A stretch of 64,000 nucleotides of DNA, taken from positions 62,001-126,000 of the forward strand of contig JAPXLN010000002.1 of the NCBI GenBank assembly GCA_033809515.1, given 5' to 3'. This document shows, piece by piece, positions 23,821 through 32,106 of the stretch; position 1 is the first letter of the stretch, and every line of letters begins with the position of its first letter. The notes beneath the pieces were generated by a model. The model ran no database searches and had not been told where the DNA came from. It saw nothing but the letters and a program-made list of their open reading frames with translations. The position numbers were made by a program, and so were the translations under genes. The DNA is from JAPXLN01 sp033809515 (GTDB taxonomy: Bacteria; Bacillota; Sulfobacillia; Fermentithermobacillales; Fermentithermobacillaceae).

Positions 23821-25296
23821 GTGCTGGATACAGGGTTAAAGATTCTGCTGATTTCGTCTGAGGTGGCGCCTTTTGCCAAAACCGGAGGGCTGGCTGATGT
23901 TGCCGGTTCCTTGCCCAAAGCTCTTCTTCTACAGGGCAACGATATTCGTGTTGTACTCCCCAGGTACCGCAGTATCCCGGCCCGGGACTATGTGGCGGAC
24001 TTTCCGGTACAGGTAGGCGACCGGAAGGAGACCTGCATAGTTCGGAGCGACAGCATTGAAGCCAAATCCGATGGGGTACAGGGGCGGATTCCGGTCTACT
24101 TTATCGATAACTACCACTACTTTGATAGAGAACGGTACTATGTTTTCCCTGATGAGGCTGAGCGATTTGCTTTCTTTGACCGGGCATGCCTGCAGATGTG
24201 TGAAGCTCTGGACTTCATACCGGATGTAGTCCACTGCAATGACTGGCAGTCGGGGTTTGTGCCCCTGCTGGTCAGGTTAAGAGGTCAAGAGAATCATGTC
24301 TGGCGCGATGTAGCAACAGTCTACACTATACATAACCTGAAGTATCAGGGTCGGTACCCCAGGGAAGTTCTAGCGTACCTGGGTGTGGGTCCCGAGTACT
24401 TCCACCAGGAGGGCGTGGAGTTCTACGGCGACGTAAGCTTCATGAAAGCCGGCATCGTTTATTCAGACGTGGTGAACACTGTTTCGGAGACCTATGCCAG
24501 AGAGATTCAGACCCCTTCTTTTGGCGAAGGATTTGAGGGAATACTGAGAAAACGCGGGCGCGATCTGTACGGAATAGTGAACGGTATCAACTATCACGAG
24601 TTTAACCCAGCTTCTGACCCAAGAATCTATGCTACATACGATGCTTCCACCCCTGCAAAGAAAAAGGAAAACAAACATGCCCTTCAGCGAGAGCTCAACC
24701 TTGAAGTCAGCAATGCCCCCTTGATGGGCATGGTATCAAGGTTGGTTGATCAGAAAGGGCTGGATATTCTCAGGGACGCCCTTCCTTCTACTCTGTCCGG
24801 TGACGCGCAGTTTGTGCTGCTGGGAACGGGCGATGGGGAACATGAGATGACTTTTCGCCAAATGGCATCAAAGTATCCCGGCAAGATGGCCGCGATCATA
24901 GGGTTCAACGGAGTGTTGGCCCAGAGGATCTACGCCGGCGCCGATCTGTTCCTGATGCCTTCACGGTTTGAGCCGTGTGGCTTGGGTCAACTGATTGCCA
25001 TGCGCTACGGTACCATTCCGGTGGCCAGGAGGACCGGCGGCCTCGCAGACACTGTAATTGACTACGACCCGAATACGGGAACAGGGAATGGGTTCTCATT
25101 CTCTGAGTACAGTGCCAAGGCCCTTGCAGGAAGCATTCGAAGAGCCCTGGCAGTCTTCAAAGAGAAAGACTTGTGGTGGAAACTGGTATCTAACACCATG
25201 AACATGGATTTCTCCTGGAACAGGTCAGCGGCAATGTACACGGAACTGTACCTGGAAGCTTTGGGCAGGCGAGGGCGGGTTGAGCGTCCGGCCTGA
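23821..25296 (+). CDS. glgA: Glycogen synthase (ADP-glucose type, GT5)
   Basis: 491 residues from GTG 23821, 8 bases after GGAGG (GTG 23815 is too close). The donor-binding KTGGL motif is in APFAKTGGLADVAGSLP near the start. The C-terminal half has VSRLVDQKGLDIL, then the GT5 signature SRFEPCGLGQLIAMRYGT and RRTGGLADTV. It elongates alpha-1,4-glucan chains from ADP-glucose. glgC and glgB are not in the window. It converges with the GT4 gene at 25311, leaving only 14 bases between stops. Confidence 0.94.
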   Translation: MLDTGLKILLISSEVAPFAKTGGLADVAGSLPKALLLQGNDIRVVLPRYRSIPARDYVADFPVQVGDRKETCIVRSDSIEAKSDGVQGRIPVYFIDNYHYFDRERYYVFPDEAERFAFFDRACLQMCEALDFIPDVVHCNDWQSGFVPLLVRLRGQENHVWRDVATVYTIHNLKYQGRYPREVLAYLGVGPEYFHQEGVEFYGDVSFMKAGIVYSDVVNTVSETYAREIQTPSFGEGFEGILRKRGRDLYGIVNGINYHEFNPASDPRIYATYDASTPAKKKENKHALQRELNLEVSNAPLMGMVSRLVDQKGLDILRDALPSTLSGDAQFVLLGTGDGEHEMTFRQMASKYPGKMAAIIGFNGVLAQRIYAGADLFLMPSRFEPCGLGQLIAMRYGTIPVARRTGGLADTVIDYDPNTGTGNGFSFSEYSAKALAGSIRRALAVFKEKDLWWKLVSNTMNMDFSWNRSAAMYTELYLEALGRRGRVERPA

Positions 25297-25310
25297 AACT
25301 TTTCCCGGTC

Positions 25311-26483
25311 CTATAGCAAAGAACAGTAGCACTCGAGAAGGCGCCTGGCGCAAACCTCCTTGGAGAAAGATTCAGAGTTCTTTCGTGCTGCCTGAGACAT
25401 TTCCTCAAGGACTTCAGGGTGATTCAGTAAATGGGCAGCCAGCTCAGCGATCTTATCCGGGTCGTTAGGGCTTAAGTATCCGTCGACCCCATCTTCAATC
25501 ATGTCTTTGGGCCCAAGGGCAGCCACAGCTACTGCAGGAACGCCTGCTGCTTTGGCTTCGACCAAAACCAGGCCTTGAGTGTCAGTCAGGGAGGTGAAAA
25601 GGAACAGATCCGCCCCTGCGTATACGTGGGCCATCAGGTCAGGATCAACGGACCCGGCAAAAAAGACATCTGAGCTTACGCCAAGAGCTTTCGCGTAGTC
25701 TGTCAGCGCAGCTCTTGAGGGGCCGTCGCCGACGAGAACGAGGCAAGCTTGAGTGGTCTTCCTCAGACGCGCGAAAGCATCAAGAAGAACGTTGAGATTC
25801 TTCTCTGCGGCAAGTCTTCCGCAGGTCAGAATCACCGGTACGTCTTTGGGCAGACCGTAACGCTCTGCCAGAAACCCCGGGTCTCCTGACCTAAACTGCT
25901 CCACGGGTATTCCGTTGGGAATAGCATAGACCTTTACACCGGCGTTGTGTTCCTGCAAGTACCTGGCCATAGTGGGTGAAGGTGTGATAACTGCATCGAC
26001 GGACCTAGCTACACGGAACGCCGCGTCCTCAACCGCTTTGGATACCTTGTCGCCTACAACAGGAATATAGTGGGAGTACATTCGGTACATTGTGTGGTAA
26101 GTAAAGGCAACCGGTATGTTTCGCCAGCGAGCCAGGTTGAACCCGTACTTGCCTAAGTTAAACGGCGAGTGGATGTGTACTACGTCGGGACAGAGAGACG
26201 AAAACTCGGTATAGGCTCGTAGAGATAGGGGCAGAGCAACGTAGTAGTCTGGATTTGTCGGCGACTTGATTGACGGAAATCTGTAAACTTTGTCTTCGGC
26301 CTCAACCTCGGGATAGTCAGGACAGAAGATGGACACCTCATGTCCCATGGTTGAAAGGGTCTCTTTCATTGTGGCGACTGCTCTGGTAACCCCGGATATG
26401 TATGGATAGTAGCTATCGGTCCACATGGAGACATGCATGTTGGCACTGTTCCCCTTAGTGTGACCGGTCTTAGGTTTGGCCAT
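25311..26483 (-). CDS. GT4-family glycosyltransferase, glycolipid-synthase-like
   Basis: 390 residues, ATG 26483 on the minus strand after GAAAGGATTG. The start MWTDSYYPYISGVTRAVATM and the block VHIHSPFNLGKYGFNLARW followed by HTMYRMYSHYIP are typical of diacylglycerol glucosyltransferases and PimB-like enzymes. GRLAAEKNLNVLLDAF and TDTQGLVLVEAKAAGVPAVA form the donor site. It probably adds a hexose to a membrane lipid, using UDP-glucose that galU, divergently transcribed next door, would supply. The lipid role is inference from similarity. Confidence 0.8.
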   Translation of the reverse strand: MAKPKTGHTKGNSANMHVSMWTDSYYPYISGVTRAVATMKETLSTMGHEVSIFCPDYPEVEAEDKVYRFPSIKSPTNPDYYVALPLSLRAYTEFSSLCPDVVHIHSPFNLGKYGFNLARWRNIPVAFTYHTMYRMYSHYIPVVGDKVSKAVEDAAFRVARSVDAVITPSPTMARYLQEHNAGVKVYAIPNGIPVEQFRSGDPGFLAERYGLPKDVPVILTCGRLAAEKNLNVLLDAFARLRKTTQACLVLVGDGPSRAALTDYAKALGVSSDVFFAGSVDPDLMAHVYAGADLFLFTSLTDTQGLVLVEAKAAGVPAVAVAALGPKDMIEDGVDGYLSPNDPDKIAELAAHLLNHPEVLEEMSQAARKNSESFSKEVCARRLLECYCSLL

Positions 26484-26570
26484 AGGACCAGCAATCCTTT
26501 CTTTTGTCTATAGATTATGTCCGCAGTGACGGCTCTATTATCTCCCCAACTTTGGTTCCGAAGCAAACTT

Positions 26571-26598
26571 TTGCGTTTGCCCTCAGGCTAGATAGAAT
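26571..26598 (+). promoter_or_regulatory. Possible sigma-A promoter for galU
   Basis: TTGCGT (26571-26576) and TAGAAT (26593-26598) with 16 bases between, 35 bases before the galU start. On the opposite strand TTGCTT (26561-26566) and GATAAT (26537-26542), 18 bases apart, could serve the divergent glycosyltransferase. Confidence 0.35.
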
Positions 26599-26632
26599 AG
26601 GGGTGAATCATTGGTTGAAAGGAGCGGCGCCA

Positions 26633-27523
26633 ATGCCCATCAAGAAAGCGGTGTTGCCGGTAGCAGGACTTGGTACCCGGTTCTTGCCTGCCACAAAGGC
26701 ACAACCCAAAGAGATGCTTCCTCTCGTGGATAAGCCCACAATACATTATGTTGTCGAAGAAGCGGTGGAATCAGGCTGCGACGACTTCTTATTTGTGACG
26801 GGTAGGGATAAGAGGCCGTTAGAGGACTATTTTGACCACTCGGCTGAGCTTGAGCACCATCTGGCTGATAGGGGTAAGTCTGACCTTCTCGAACTGATCC
26901 GGAAAATTGCTTGCATGTGTCACATTCATTACGTTCGACAGAAGCAGCCTCTGGGGCTTGGGCATGCAGTTTATTGCGCAAGGCAGCATGTGTCCAACGG
27001 TTACTTCGCGGTTTTGCTTGGGGACGATATTGTTATGTCCAAGGAACCCTGCCTTGCTCAGATGATCAAGGTGCATGAAAAGACAGGAAAGCCTGTGATT
27101 GCCGTTCGAAGGGTGCCGCGCGACAAAGTTTCGTCATATGGGGTAATCTCTGCAGAGTTTGCCGGCGACAGGATGTGGGAGGTTCGCGATCTGGTAGAGA
27201 AACCACGCCCTGAAGACGCTCCATCGGACCTGGCGGTAATAGGGAGGTACATATTGCCTTCAGAAATATTCCCGATTTTGGAGAGACTGGAGCCTGGAGT
27301 AGGCGGTGAGATACAGCTGACTGACGCCCTGAGAGAGCTGGCAAGAAACGGCGGAATTATCGGCTATGAGTTCGAAGGCGTAAGATACGATGTAGGGGAC
27401 CCCAAGGGGTTTCTCAAAGCAACCATCGAAATTGCCCTGTCTCGACCTGACCTGGGTCCGGATTTGTCGCGATATCTCGCTCAACTGGTACAAGACAGAG
27501 GGTTTACCTGTGGGGATTCGTAG
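26633..27523 (+). CDS. galU: UTP--glucose-1-phosphate uridylyltransferase
   Basis: 296 residues from ATG 26633, 8 bases after GAAAGGAGC. The open frame extends upstream through the promoter region, but KKAVLPVAGLGTRFLPATKA at residues 4-23 is the standard GalU start (nucleotide-binding GxGTRxxP). EMLPLVDKPTIHYVVEEA, LGLGHAVYCA and the C-terminal YDVGDPKGFLKA are diagnostic. It makes UDP-glucose for galactose metabolism, glycolipids and surface glycans. Length is normal. Confidence 0.95.
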   Translation: MPIKKAVLPVAGLGTRFLPATKAQPKEMLPLVDKPTIHYVVEEAVESGCDDFLFVTGRDKRPLEDYFDHSAELEHHLADRGKSDLLELIRKIACMCHIHYVRQKQPLGLGHAVYCARQHVSNGYFAVLLGDDIVMSKEPCLAQMIKVHEKTGKPVIAVRRVPRDKVSSYGVISAEFAGDRMWEVRDLVEKPRPEDAPSDLAVIGRYILPSEIFPILERLEPGVGGEIQLTDALRELARNGGIIGYEFEGVRYDVGDPKGFLKATIEIALSRPDLGPDLSRYLAQLVQDRGFTCGDS

Positions 27524-27560
27524 AACCCGCTCCCGGTCTTACTTTTATGGCTTCCTTATG

Positions 27561-27609
27561 CCGTATGTGTTTGCATAAAAACAGTGTTTTGCTCACAAAC
27601 ATAATACGG
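27561..27609. promoter_or_regulatory. Imperfect inverted repeat upstream of the RsfA-like gene
   Basis: CCGTATGTGTTTG (27561-27573) is mirrored by CAAACATAATACGG (27596-27609), with an inner AAAACA/TGTTTT pair. The following gene starts 22 bases later. It could be an operator (perhaps autoregulatory) or a leader hairpin; the AT-rich core makes an operator more plausible than a terminator. Confidence 0.4.
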
Positions 27610-27630
27610 TAGCTGAAGGAGGTTTTTGAC

Positions 27631-28260
27631 ATGGCAGTATCTCAGGCACGATCCAGGTACCGGTGGAGAGATGGCAAGGATAGGGAGCTTATGGATTTCG
27701 TTGGAGAGCGAGTTGAAGCAGGGGTGCCGGTGACAACAGCTCTGAAGGAGTTTGGAGAGGCCAACGGAATATCGTGGCTCACTGCACGATGGAAGTACTA
27801 TCAGATGAAACGCATGACGGAAGGGACAGAAGAGACAAACGTTCAACATGCACCAAGACCTATCTCTCTTGATCTAGAGATGCAAGAGGAGGATTTCATT
27901 GGATATCTGGCAGATTTCGTAGGTGTGTCAGGTGAGTACGGAGCAGACATTGTACCGTTTGTTAAGGGACTCTCACAGATGGCACGGCAATCAAGAGAAG
28001 CCATAATCCTCAAGAGGAAACTGGCTGAAAGCGAGACTGCACTCAAAGCAGCCCGAAAGGAAGCTGCTGATGCCAAAGCCTGCTTGAGAGAAGCAGCTAC
28101 AAAGTATTCGGGACTGTGCAATTTGCTAGAAAACTGGTTGAGCCTTTCCCAAGTTGAAAAAGTGGCGGAGCTTAAGGTGTTCGTTGCCCGAATTGCCGAG
28201 GAACTGGGCAAGGTGGGCGATCTAAGAGGCAAGGCGGCAGGCGAGGGTGCCATTGTTTGA
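27631..28260 (+). CDS. RsfA-like Myb/SANT-type regulator with coiled coil
   Basis: 209 residues, ATG after GAAGGAGG. Residues 8-62 (YRWRDGKDRELMDFVGERV, ... ALKEFGEANGISWLTARWKY) share the spacing of the tryptophans and 'E.G......TARWK' of RsfA/YwfN prespore regulators, a Myb/SANT-like helical DNA-binding fold. The C-terminal half (about 105-195) is a long Ala/Glu/Lys-rich coiled coil, also as in RsfA. In Bacillus, RsfA modulates SigF-dependent genes in the forespore. Position next to a PBP-like gene and sigK supports a sporulation role. It overlaps the next gene by 14 bases. Confidence 0.7.
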   Translation: MAVSQARSRYRWRDGKDRELMDFVGERVEAGVPVTTALKEFGEANGISWLTARWKYYQMKRMTEGTEETNVQHAPRPISLDLEMQEEDFIGYLADFVGVSGEYGADIVPFVKGLSQMARQSREAIILKRKLAESETALKAARKEAADAKACLREAATKYSGLCNLLENWLSLSQVEKVAELKVFVARIAEELGKVGDLRGKAAGEGAIV

Positions 28261-29833
28261 CCCTGAAGACCTTTTGACAAGAAGACGGCTGCACTGGCTT
28301 TTGAAGATAGCAGGTGCAGTTGTCCTTCTCCTTATGGGAGTCTTGTTGAGATATCAGGTAATCAGCCGTATCCAGGAGGATTCTCTGGCAAGGCCGGCCT
28401 CGAACCAACGACAAAGAGGAGTGGCTGTTACCCTTGCCAGGGGCAGCATCCTGGACCGGCATGGGGTTCCCCTGCATTGTCCCACCTGGTCTCAGTCATT
28501 GCTTCTGCTTCCTCCGGGAGTTCGCCATAGCTGTGAGGACCTGGCTGATCCGGAAGGCTCCTTTGTCCTTGCCGCATTAGGGCTTGAGGACATACTGGGT
28601 TCTGTTTCTTCAGCTCCTGTTAAAGTTGTTGTACCTGCGTTGCAGCCTAATGAATATGCAAGGTTTCTTGAGGGCGGGATCTCCGGAGTTGATGTGGTGC
28701 CCGATGAAGTCAGATACGGTCCGGGATCAATAGCTCGTCATGTGGTAGGCTACGTTCGGTCCGGGGCAAGAACAAACTCCGGAGATAACGTAGGCGAAGA
28801 CGGCCTGGAAAAGTGGTATCAGCGATTGCTGGCAAAAGGCCCGTCTTCCTGGGCTGGCATTACAGCTACAGGAGAGGGGACAGAACTACCGGGGGCAGTC
28901 CTTAGAATCGCTCCGCCGGAAGGACGTTCTGCCGACCTCACCACTACCTTGGATGCGGCAGTTCAGCTTGCTGTCGAACAGGTGCTCGATGAAAGGGACA
29001 TCAAGAAAGGTGCAGTTGTGGTTCTGGATGCGCTAAACGCAGAGATAGTTGCTATGGCGTCAAGACCGTCTTTTGATCAGAATGCCCCTGAGATGTACCT
29101 GGGTCTTGAGACTCAACCTCTTCTCAACCGTGCAATATCTGAGTTTGGCCCCGGCTCTGCATGGCTTCCGGTAGTTGCAGGTTTCTTTCTGGAGAACAAT
29201 CATGTACCGGTCTGCATGAGTTTGGATGAGGTGGTGGCCGAGGCAGCGTCCCTCTTAGACCTCACCGGTTTTTTGGAGTATGCTACAGGTTGTGGATTTG
29301 GTGCAAAGACCGGTGTGCCTCTTCCAAACGAAAGAGACGGTGCTTTGCCGGAGTATCATGGCGACGGAGGCGAACCGGTTTGTGTTTCCGGTACCATGAA
29401 CGGTTATGGCTCAGTCTTGGTTACTCCTTTGCAGCTTACTGCGTTCTACAGGGCAATCATAGGGGGCGGAAGATGGCTGTGCCCTATCCTTATTCCAGGG
29501 ACTTACCAGGAGACACGGGCAGCTTTCTCGCCGGTAACAGCTGAGCGGCTGGAAAAAGAGCTGTTGGCTGAGACCCTGCACCACACGAAGGGTGTAGCTT
29601 GGGTTCCGGTTTACGGGTCGGCCGGCAAGGCAGGCACCGCCCTGGCCGGCTTACCGGAACCCCAAACTTCTGAGCCTCAAGCTTTCGAGCTGGTTACAGA
29701 TTCATGGTTTTGCGGTTGGACACCTCTCCTGGCTCCTCGCTATGTACTTGGAGTGTTTGTCCAGGAGACAGAGGACCATGATTGTGCCGCCAGACTGTTT
29801 CGTCAGATCTCTCTGAGAATACTGAAGCGCTGA
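28247..29833 (+). CDS. SpoVD/PBP2-like protein with degenerate transpeptidase active site
   Basis: 528 residues from GTG 28247, overlapping the RsfA-like gene. An N-terminal membrane helix (about 18-36) precedes the class B PBP dimer domain (ARGSILDRHGVPL at 64-76). The penicillin-binding fold is recognisable from LTTTLDAAVQLAVEQVLDE and GAVVVLDALNAEIVAMASRP. The active site is not intact: the SxxK motif reads S304-A-W-L307 (GPGSAWLPVV), so the catalytic Lys is gone; the SxN region is shortened with no SxN; and KTG reads K461-A-G (SAGKAGTALA). Surrounding structure (NGYGSVLVTPLQLTAFY) is kept. This looks like a folded but catalytically dead PBP, perhaps a scaffold in cortex or septal synthesis during sporulation. 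Confidence 0.85.
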   Translation: MPLFDPEDLLTRRRLHWLLKIAGAVVLLLMGVLLRYQVISRIQEDSLARPASNQRQRGVAVTLARGSILDRHGVPLHCPTWSQSLLLLPPGVRHSCEDLADPEGSFVLAALGLEDILGSVSSAPVKVVVPALQPNEYARFLEGGISGVDVVPDEVRYGPGSIARHVVGYVRSGARTNSGDNVGEDGLEKWYQRLLAKGPSSWAGITATGEGTELPGAVLRIAPPEGRSADLTTTLDAAVQLAVEQVLDERDIKKGAVVVLDALNAEIVAMASRPSFDQNAPEMYLGLETQPLLNRAISEFGPGSAWLPVVAGFFLENNHVPVCMSLDEVVAEAASLLDLTGFLEYATGCGFGAKTGVPLPNERDGALPEYHGDGGEPVCVSGTMNGYGSVLVTPLQLTAFYRAIIGGGRWLCPILIPGTYQETRAAFSPVTAERLEKELLAETLHHTKGVAWVPVYGSAGKAGTALAGLPEPQTSEPQAFELVTDSWFCGWTPLLAPRYVLGVFVQETEDHDCAARLFRQISLRILKR

Positions 29834-29959
29834 AGAGTCTATGGTCTATCCCGCCTATGGCAAGTCCCTCCAATTTGCCGGGAAACTGCACGCGTCCTGC
29901 CTACTTCTGCATAGTATGTAGGGTCACTGTCCTTGGGTTTCTGATGGGGGGATGAAGGC

Positions 29960-30661
29960 GTGGTTGAAGGTATCTTGTGTCTAGCTACAGCCCTTATTAG
30001 GATTCTTGGGACTTGTCTGGGATACCTGGGAGGCAACCATTTTCCTCTGCCGCTGTCTGAAGAAGAGGAAAGAGATTGCCTGGAAGCTTTCAAGCAAGGC
30101 GACGTGAAAAGCCGGAACAAGCTGGTTGAACATAACCTTAGGCTGGTCGCCCACATTGTGAAGAAGTTTGATCCAAATCCACAGGAAATAGAAGACCTAA
30201 TATCTATAGGCAGCATAGGCTTGGTCAAAGCTATTAACACATACCGGGATGACAGAGGAACCAGGTTGGCGACGTATGCATCCCGGTGCATAGAGAATGA
30301 GATCTTAATGCATCTGAGAGCTACAAAGAACGAGAAGTACGAACTATACCTGTTTGATCCGGTGAGTCCGGAAGATGATGAGGGCGATGTTTCTTACATG
30401 GATATTGTGCGCGACCAAGAGCCTGATGTAGCGGATCTGGTCAGTGCCAGAGTGCAATCTGAGAGCGTGCTGCATCATCTGGCAGGCTTGGAGGAAAGAG
30501 AACGGGAAGTCCTGGAACTTAGATACGGTCTTGGGGGGAGACCTCAGAAGACACAAAGGGAAATCGCCCGGCAACTAGGGATTTCCCGTTCGTACGTAAG
30601 CAGGATAGAGAAAAGGGCCCTTGCCAAGCTTTCACAGGCCTGTCGTTACTGCCTCCAGTAA
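29960..30661 (+). CDS. sigK: RNA polymerase sporulation sigma factor SigK (pro-sigma-K)
   Basis: 233 residues, GTG after GGGGGGATGAAGG. A hydrophobic pro-sequence of about 20 residues (MVEGILCLATALIRILGTCL) is followed by GNHFPLPLSEEEE, the SigK processing region. Region 2 reads LVEHNLRLVAHIVKKFDPN and YASRCIENEILMHLR; region 4 ends QREIARQLGISRSYVSRIEK. The gene is uninterrupted, so there is no skin-type element. SigK directs late mother-cell gene expression after SpoIVFB cleavage. A CATA-box (CATAGTAT near 29910) upstream resembles a SigE/SigK -10 but lacks a clear -35 at the right spacing. Confidence 0.95.
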   Translation: MVEGILCLATALIRILGTCLGYLGGNHFPLPLSEEEERDCLEAFKQGDVKSRNKLVEHNLRLVAHIVKKFDPNPQEIEDLISIGSIGLVKAINTYRDDRGTRLATYASRCIENEILMHLRATKNEKYELYLFDPVSPEDDEGDVSYMDIVRDQEPDVADLVSARVQSESVLHHLAGLEEREREVLELRYGLGGRPQKTQREIARQLGISRSYVSRIEKRALAKLSQACRYCLQ

Positions 30662-30694
30662 AGGAATAAGCGTAGAGACTGCTTGGGGCGCATT

Positions 30695-30719
30695 CCCTTC
30701 TTTGGTATCATTAGAAGGG
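30695..30719 (+). promoter_or_regulatory. Hairpin covering the yqeG ribosome-binding site
   Basis: CCCTTCT (30695-30701) pairs with AGAAGGG (30713-30719), and the second arm is the yqeG Shine-Dalgarno sequence (AGAAGGGG, 8 bases before TTG 30728). If formed, it would hide the site. Confidence 0.5.
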
Positions 30720-30727
30720 GTGTTTGA

Positions 30728-31282
30728 TTGGACAGGTCACAAGCAATGCAAGTATCTGATGGCAGAGGGCCTATGAGGCTCCTTACGCCTTCGCTGCGCA
30801 TTGCCACCATATACGATCTCCCCTTGCAGTGGCTGCGGGAAAGATCCGTACAAGCTATTGTCAGCGACCTCGATAACACCCTGGTTCCTTGGCGTGACTA
30901 CAAAGTAGCTGAGGAGCTCAGTGACTGGTTCTCCTTTCTGCACGATGAGGGCTTTCGAACAGTGATTCTTACTAACGCCCGGCCTTCGCCCACCATTAGG
31001 GAGATGTCTCAACAGCTTCAGACTGAGCTGGTGATTGGAGCTCGCAAGCCTGTACAGCGGTTTTTCCGGGAGGCTCTCAGGAGAGTCCGGGTCTCACCCG
31101 GTCAGGCATGTGTGGTTGGAGATCAGATGTTCACAGACATTCTTGGCGGAAATCTTATTGGGTGTCACACGGTGTTGGTTGACAGGATCGGCAGCAGGGA
31201 ATTCTTCGGGACCAAGATAACCAGAGTCTTGGAGCGGGCTGTTTTGAGGCACCTTGCCAGGAGGTCAGCGCCTCTGCCCTGA
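30728..31282 (+). CDS. yqeG: YqeG family HAD-type phosphatase
   Basis: 184 residues from TTG 30728; an ATG at 30773 (MRLLTPSLRIATIYDL) matches the usual family start and is an alternative. HAD motif I is VSDLDNTLVPW (two Asp), motif II TNARP, motif III Lys in GARKPVQRF, and motif IV VVGDQMFTDILGGN. Members of this HAD subfamily IIIA hydrolyse phosphate esters; YqeG substrates are not firmly known. It follows sigK by 66 bases, so it may be read from the same transcript. Confidence 0.88.
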   Translation: MDRSQAMQVSDGRGPMRLLTPSLRIATIYDLPLQWLRERSVQAIVSDLDNTLVPWRDYKVAEELSDWFSFLHDEGFRTVILTNARPSPTIREMSQQLQTELVIGARKPVQRFFREALRRVRVSPGQACVVGDQMFTDILGGNLIGCHTVLVDRIGSREFFGTKITRVLERAVLRHLARRSAPLP

Positions 31283-31328
31283 TGGGTACCGCTACACACA
31301 GGCCTCGTTATCACGATGATAACTGTAG

Positions 31329-32048
31329 ATGACGAGTGTAACGGAGGCGTCCGCACTGAGAATACTGGCAGCTTACTCAAACGGATTATGGCAGCAGAGG
31401 CTTTGTGCATCCCTTGCGCGGGATGCATCAAAACAAGTGATCTATCTGGATATGCGTGTCAGCTCCCCTTTTCCTAAGGTCTCTTTTGAGGTGGTTGTCT
31501 TGCAGACCCGGAAAGACTGTCAATCAACCCAGAAGGATTTCTCTAGGCTAAAGGATGTTTACCCTGAGGCTAAATTCGTGGTTGTCCTGGAGCGGTTAGG
31601 CGTTACCGACATCGCCGGCGCTCACTTTCTGGGGATCTCAGCTTTTCTGGATGAGAAAGCCACCGGCAGGCAGATCGCCTTGGCCCTTGAAGCTGCAGCG
31701 CGAGGTGACGTCTACGTATCCTCGCTTGTAGCCAGAAGGAGTCAGCTCTACCGGAATGACCTGAGAAATGGCGCTAGCGTGGCCGCAGGGGGTTCAAGGG
31801 TTGCCCTGAGCCCACGCGAGACAGAAGTGCTAACCCTGGTTGCCAGGGGCTTATCCAATAAAGCCATAGGGAACACGCTCTTTATCAGCCAGAAGACGGT
31901 GAAGAATCACCTGTACAGCATCTTTAGGAAGCTGGGGGTGAAAGACAGGACCAATGCGGCCCTGATTGCGTCAAAGCACGTGTTTCCCGTTGAAAATGGG
32001 CCTTTTGACCCTGCGGAAGTCTTCTGCGAGCTCGATGATCAGAGCTGA
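31329..32048 (+). CDS. LuxR/NarL-type transcription regulator with degenerate receiver domain
   Basis: 239 residues. The C-terminal HTH (about 160-222) is canonical: LSPRETEVLTLVARGLSNKAI, then ISQKTVKNHLYSIFRKLGVKDR. Residues 10-130 have the length and pattern of a response-regulator receiver, but the phospho-acceptor position reads VVVLQTRK where VVLLDxxM is expected, and the N-terminal acidic pair is missing. It is therefore probably not controlled by phosphorylation. The ribosome site is weak, so the start is uncertain. No histidine kinase lies nearby. Confidence 0.8.
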   Translation: MTSVTEASALRILAAYSNGLWQQRLCASLARDASKQVIYLDMRVSSPFPKVSFEVVVLQTRKDCQSTQKDFSRLKDVYPEAKFVVVLERLGVTDIAGAHFLGISAFLDEKATGRQIALALEAAARGDVYVSSLVARRSQLYRNDLRNGASVAAGGSRVALSPRETEVLTLVARGLSNKAIGNTLFISQKTVKNHLYSIFRKLGVKDRTNAALIASKHVFPVENGPFDPAEVFCELDDQS

Positions 32049-32056
32049 AGAATGAA

Positions 32057-32105
32057 TTGTTGTCGCCTGTTACCCCCCCGAGGTGCGACAACAACTTGTG
32101 GGTAA
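32057..32105 (+). ncRNA. Possible pseudoknotted RNA element after the LuxR gene
   Basis: A perfect 10-bp stem (TTGTTGTCGC 32057-32066 with GCGACAACAA 32085-32094) has an 18-base loop containing TTACCC (32070-32075), which is complementary to GGGTAA at 32100-32105, giving an H-type pseudoknot. A terminator-like hairpin follows directly. This may be a 3' UTR structure or a small regulatory RNA; no known class was recognised. Confidence 0.35.
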
Positions 32106-32106
32106 G

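Noticed and set aside
29960..30661. Skin-like element interrupting sigK
   Set aside because: The reading frame is complete and continuous from pro-sequence to region 4.
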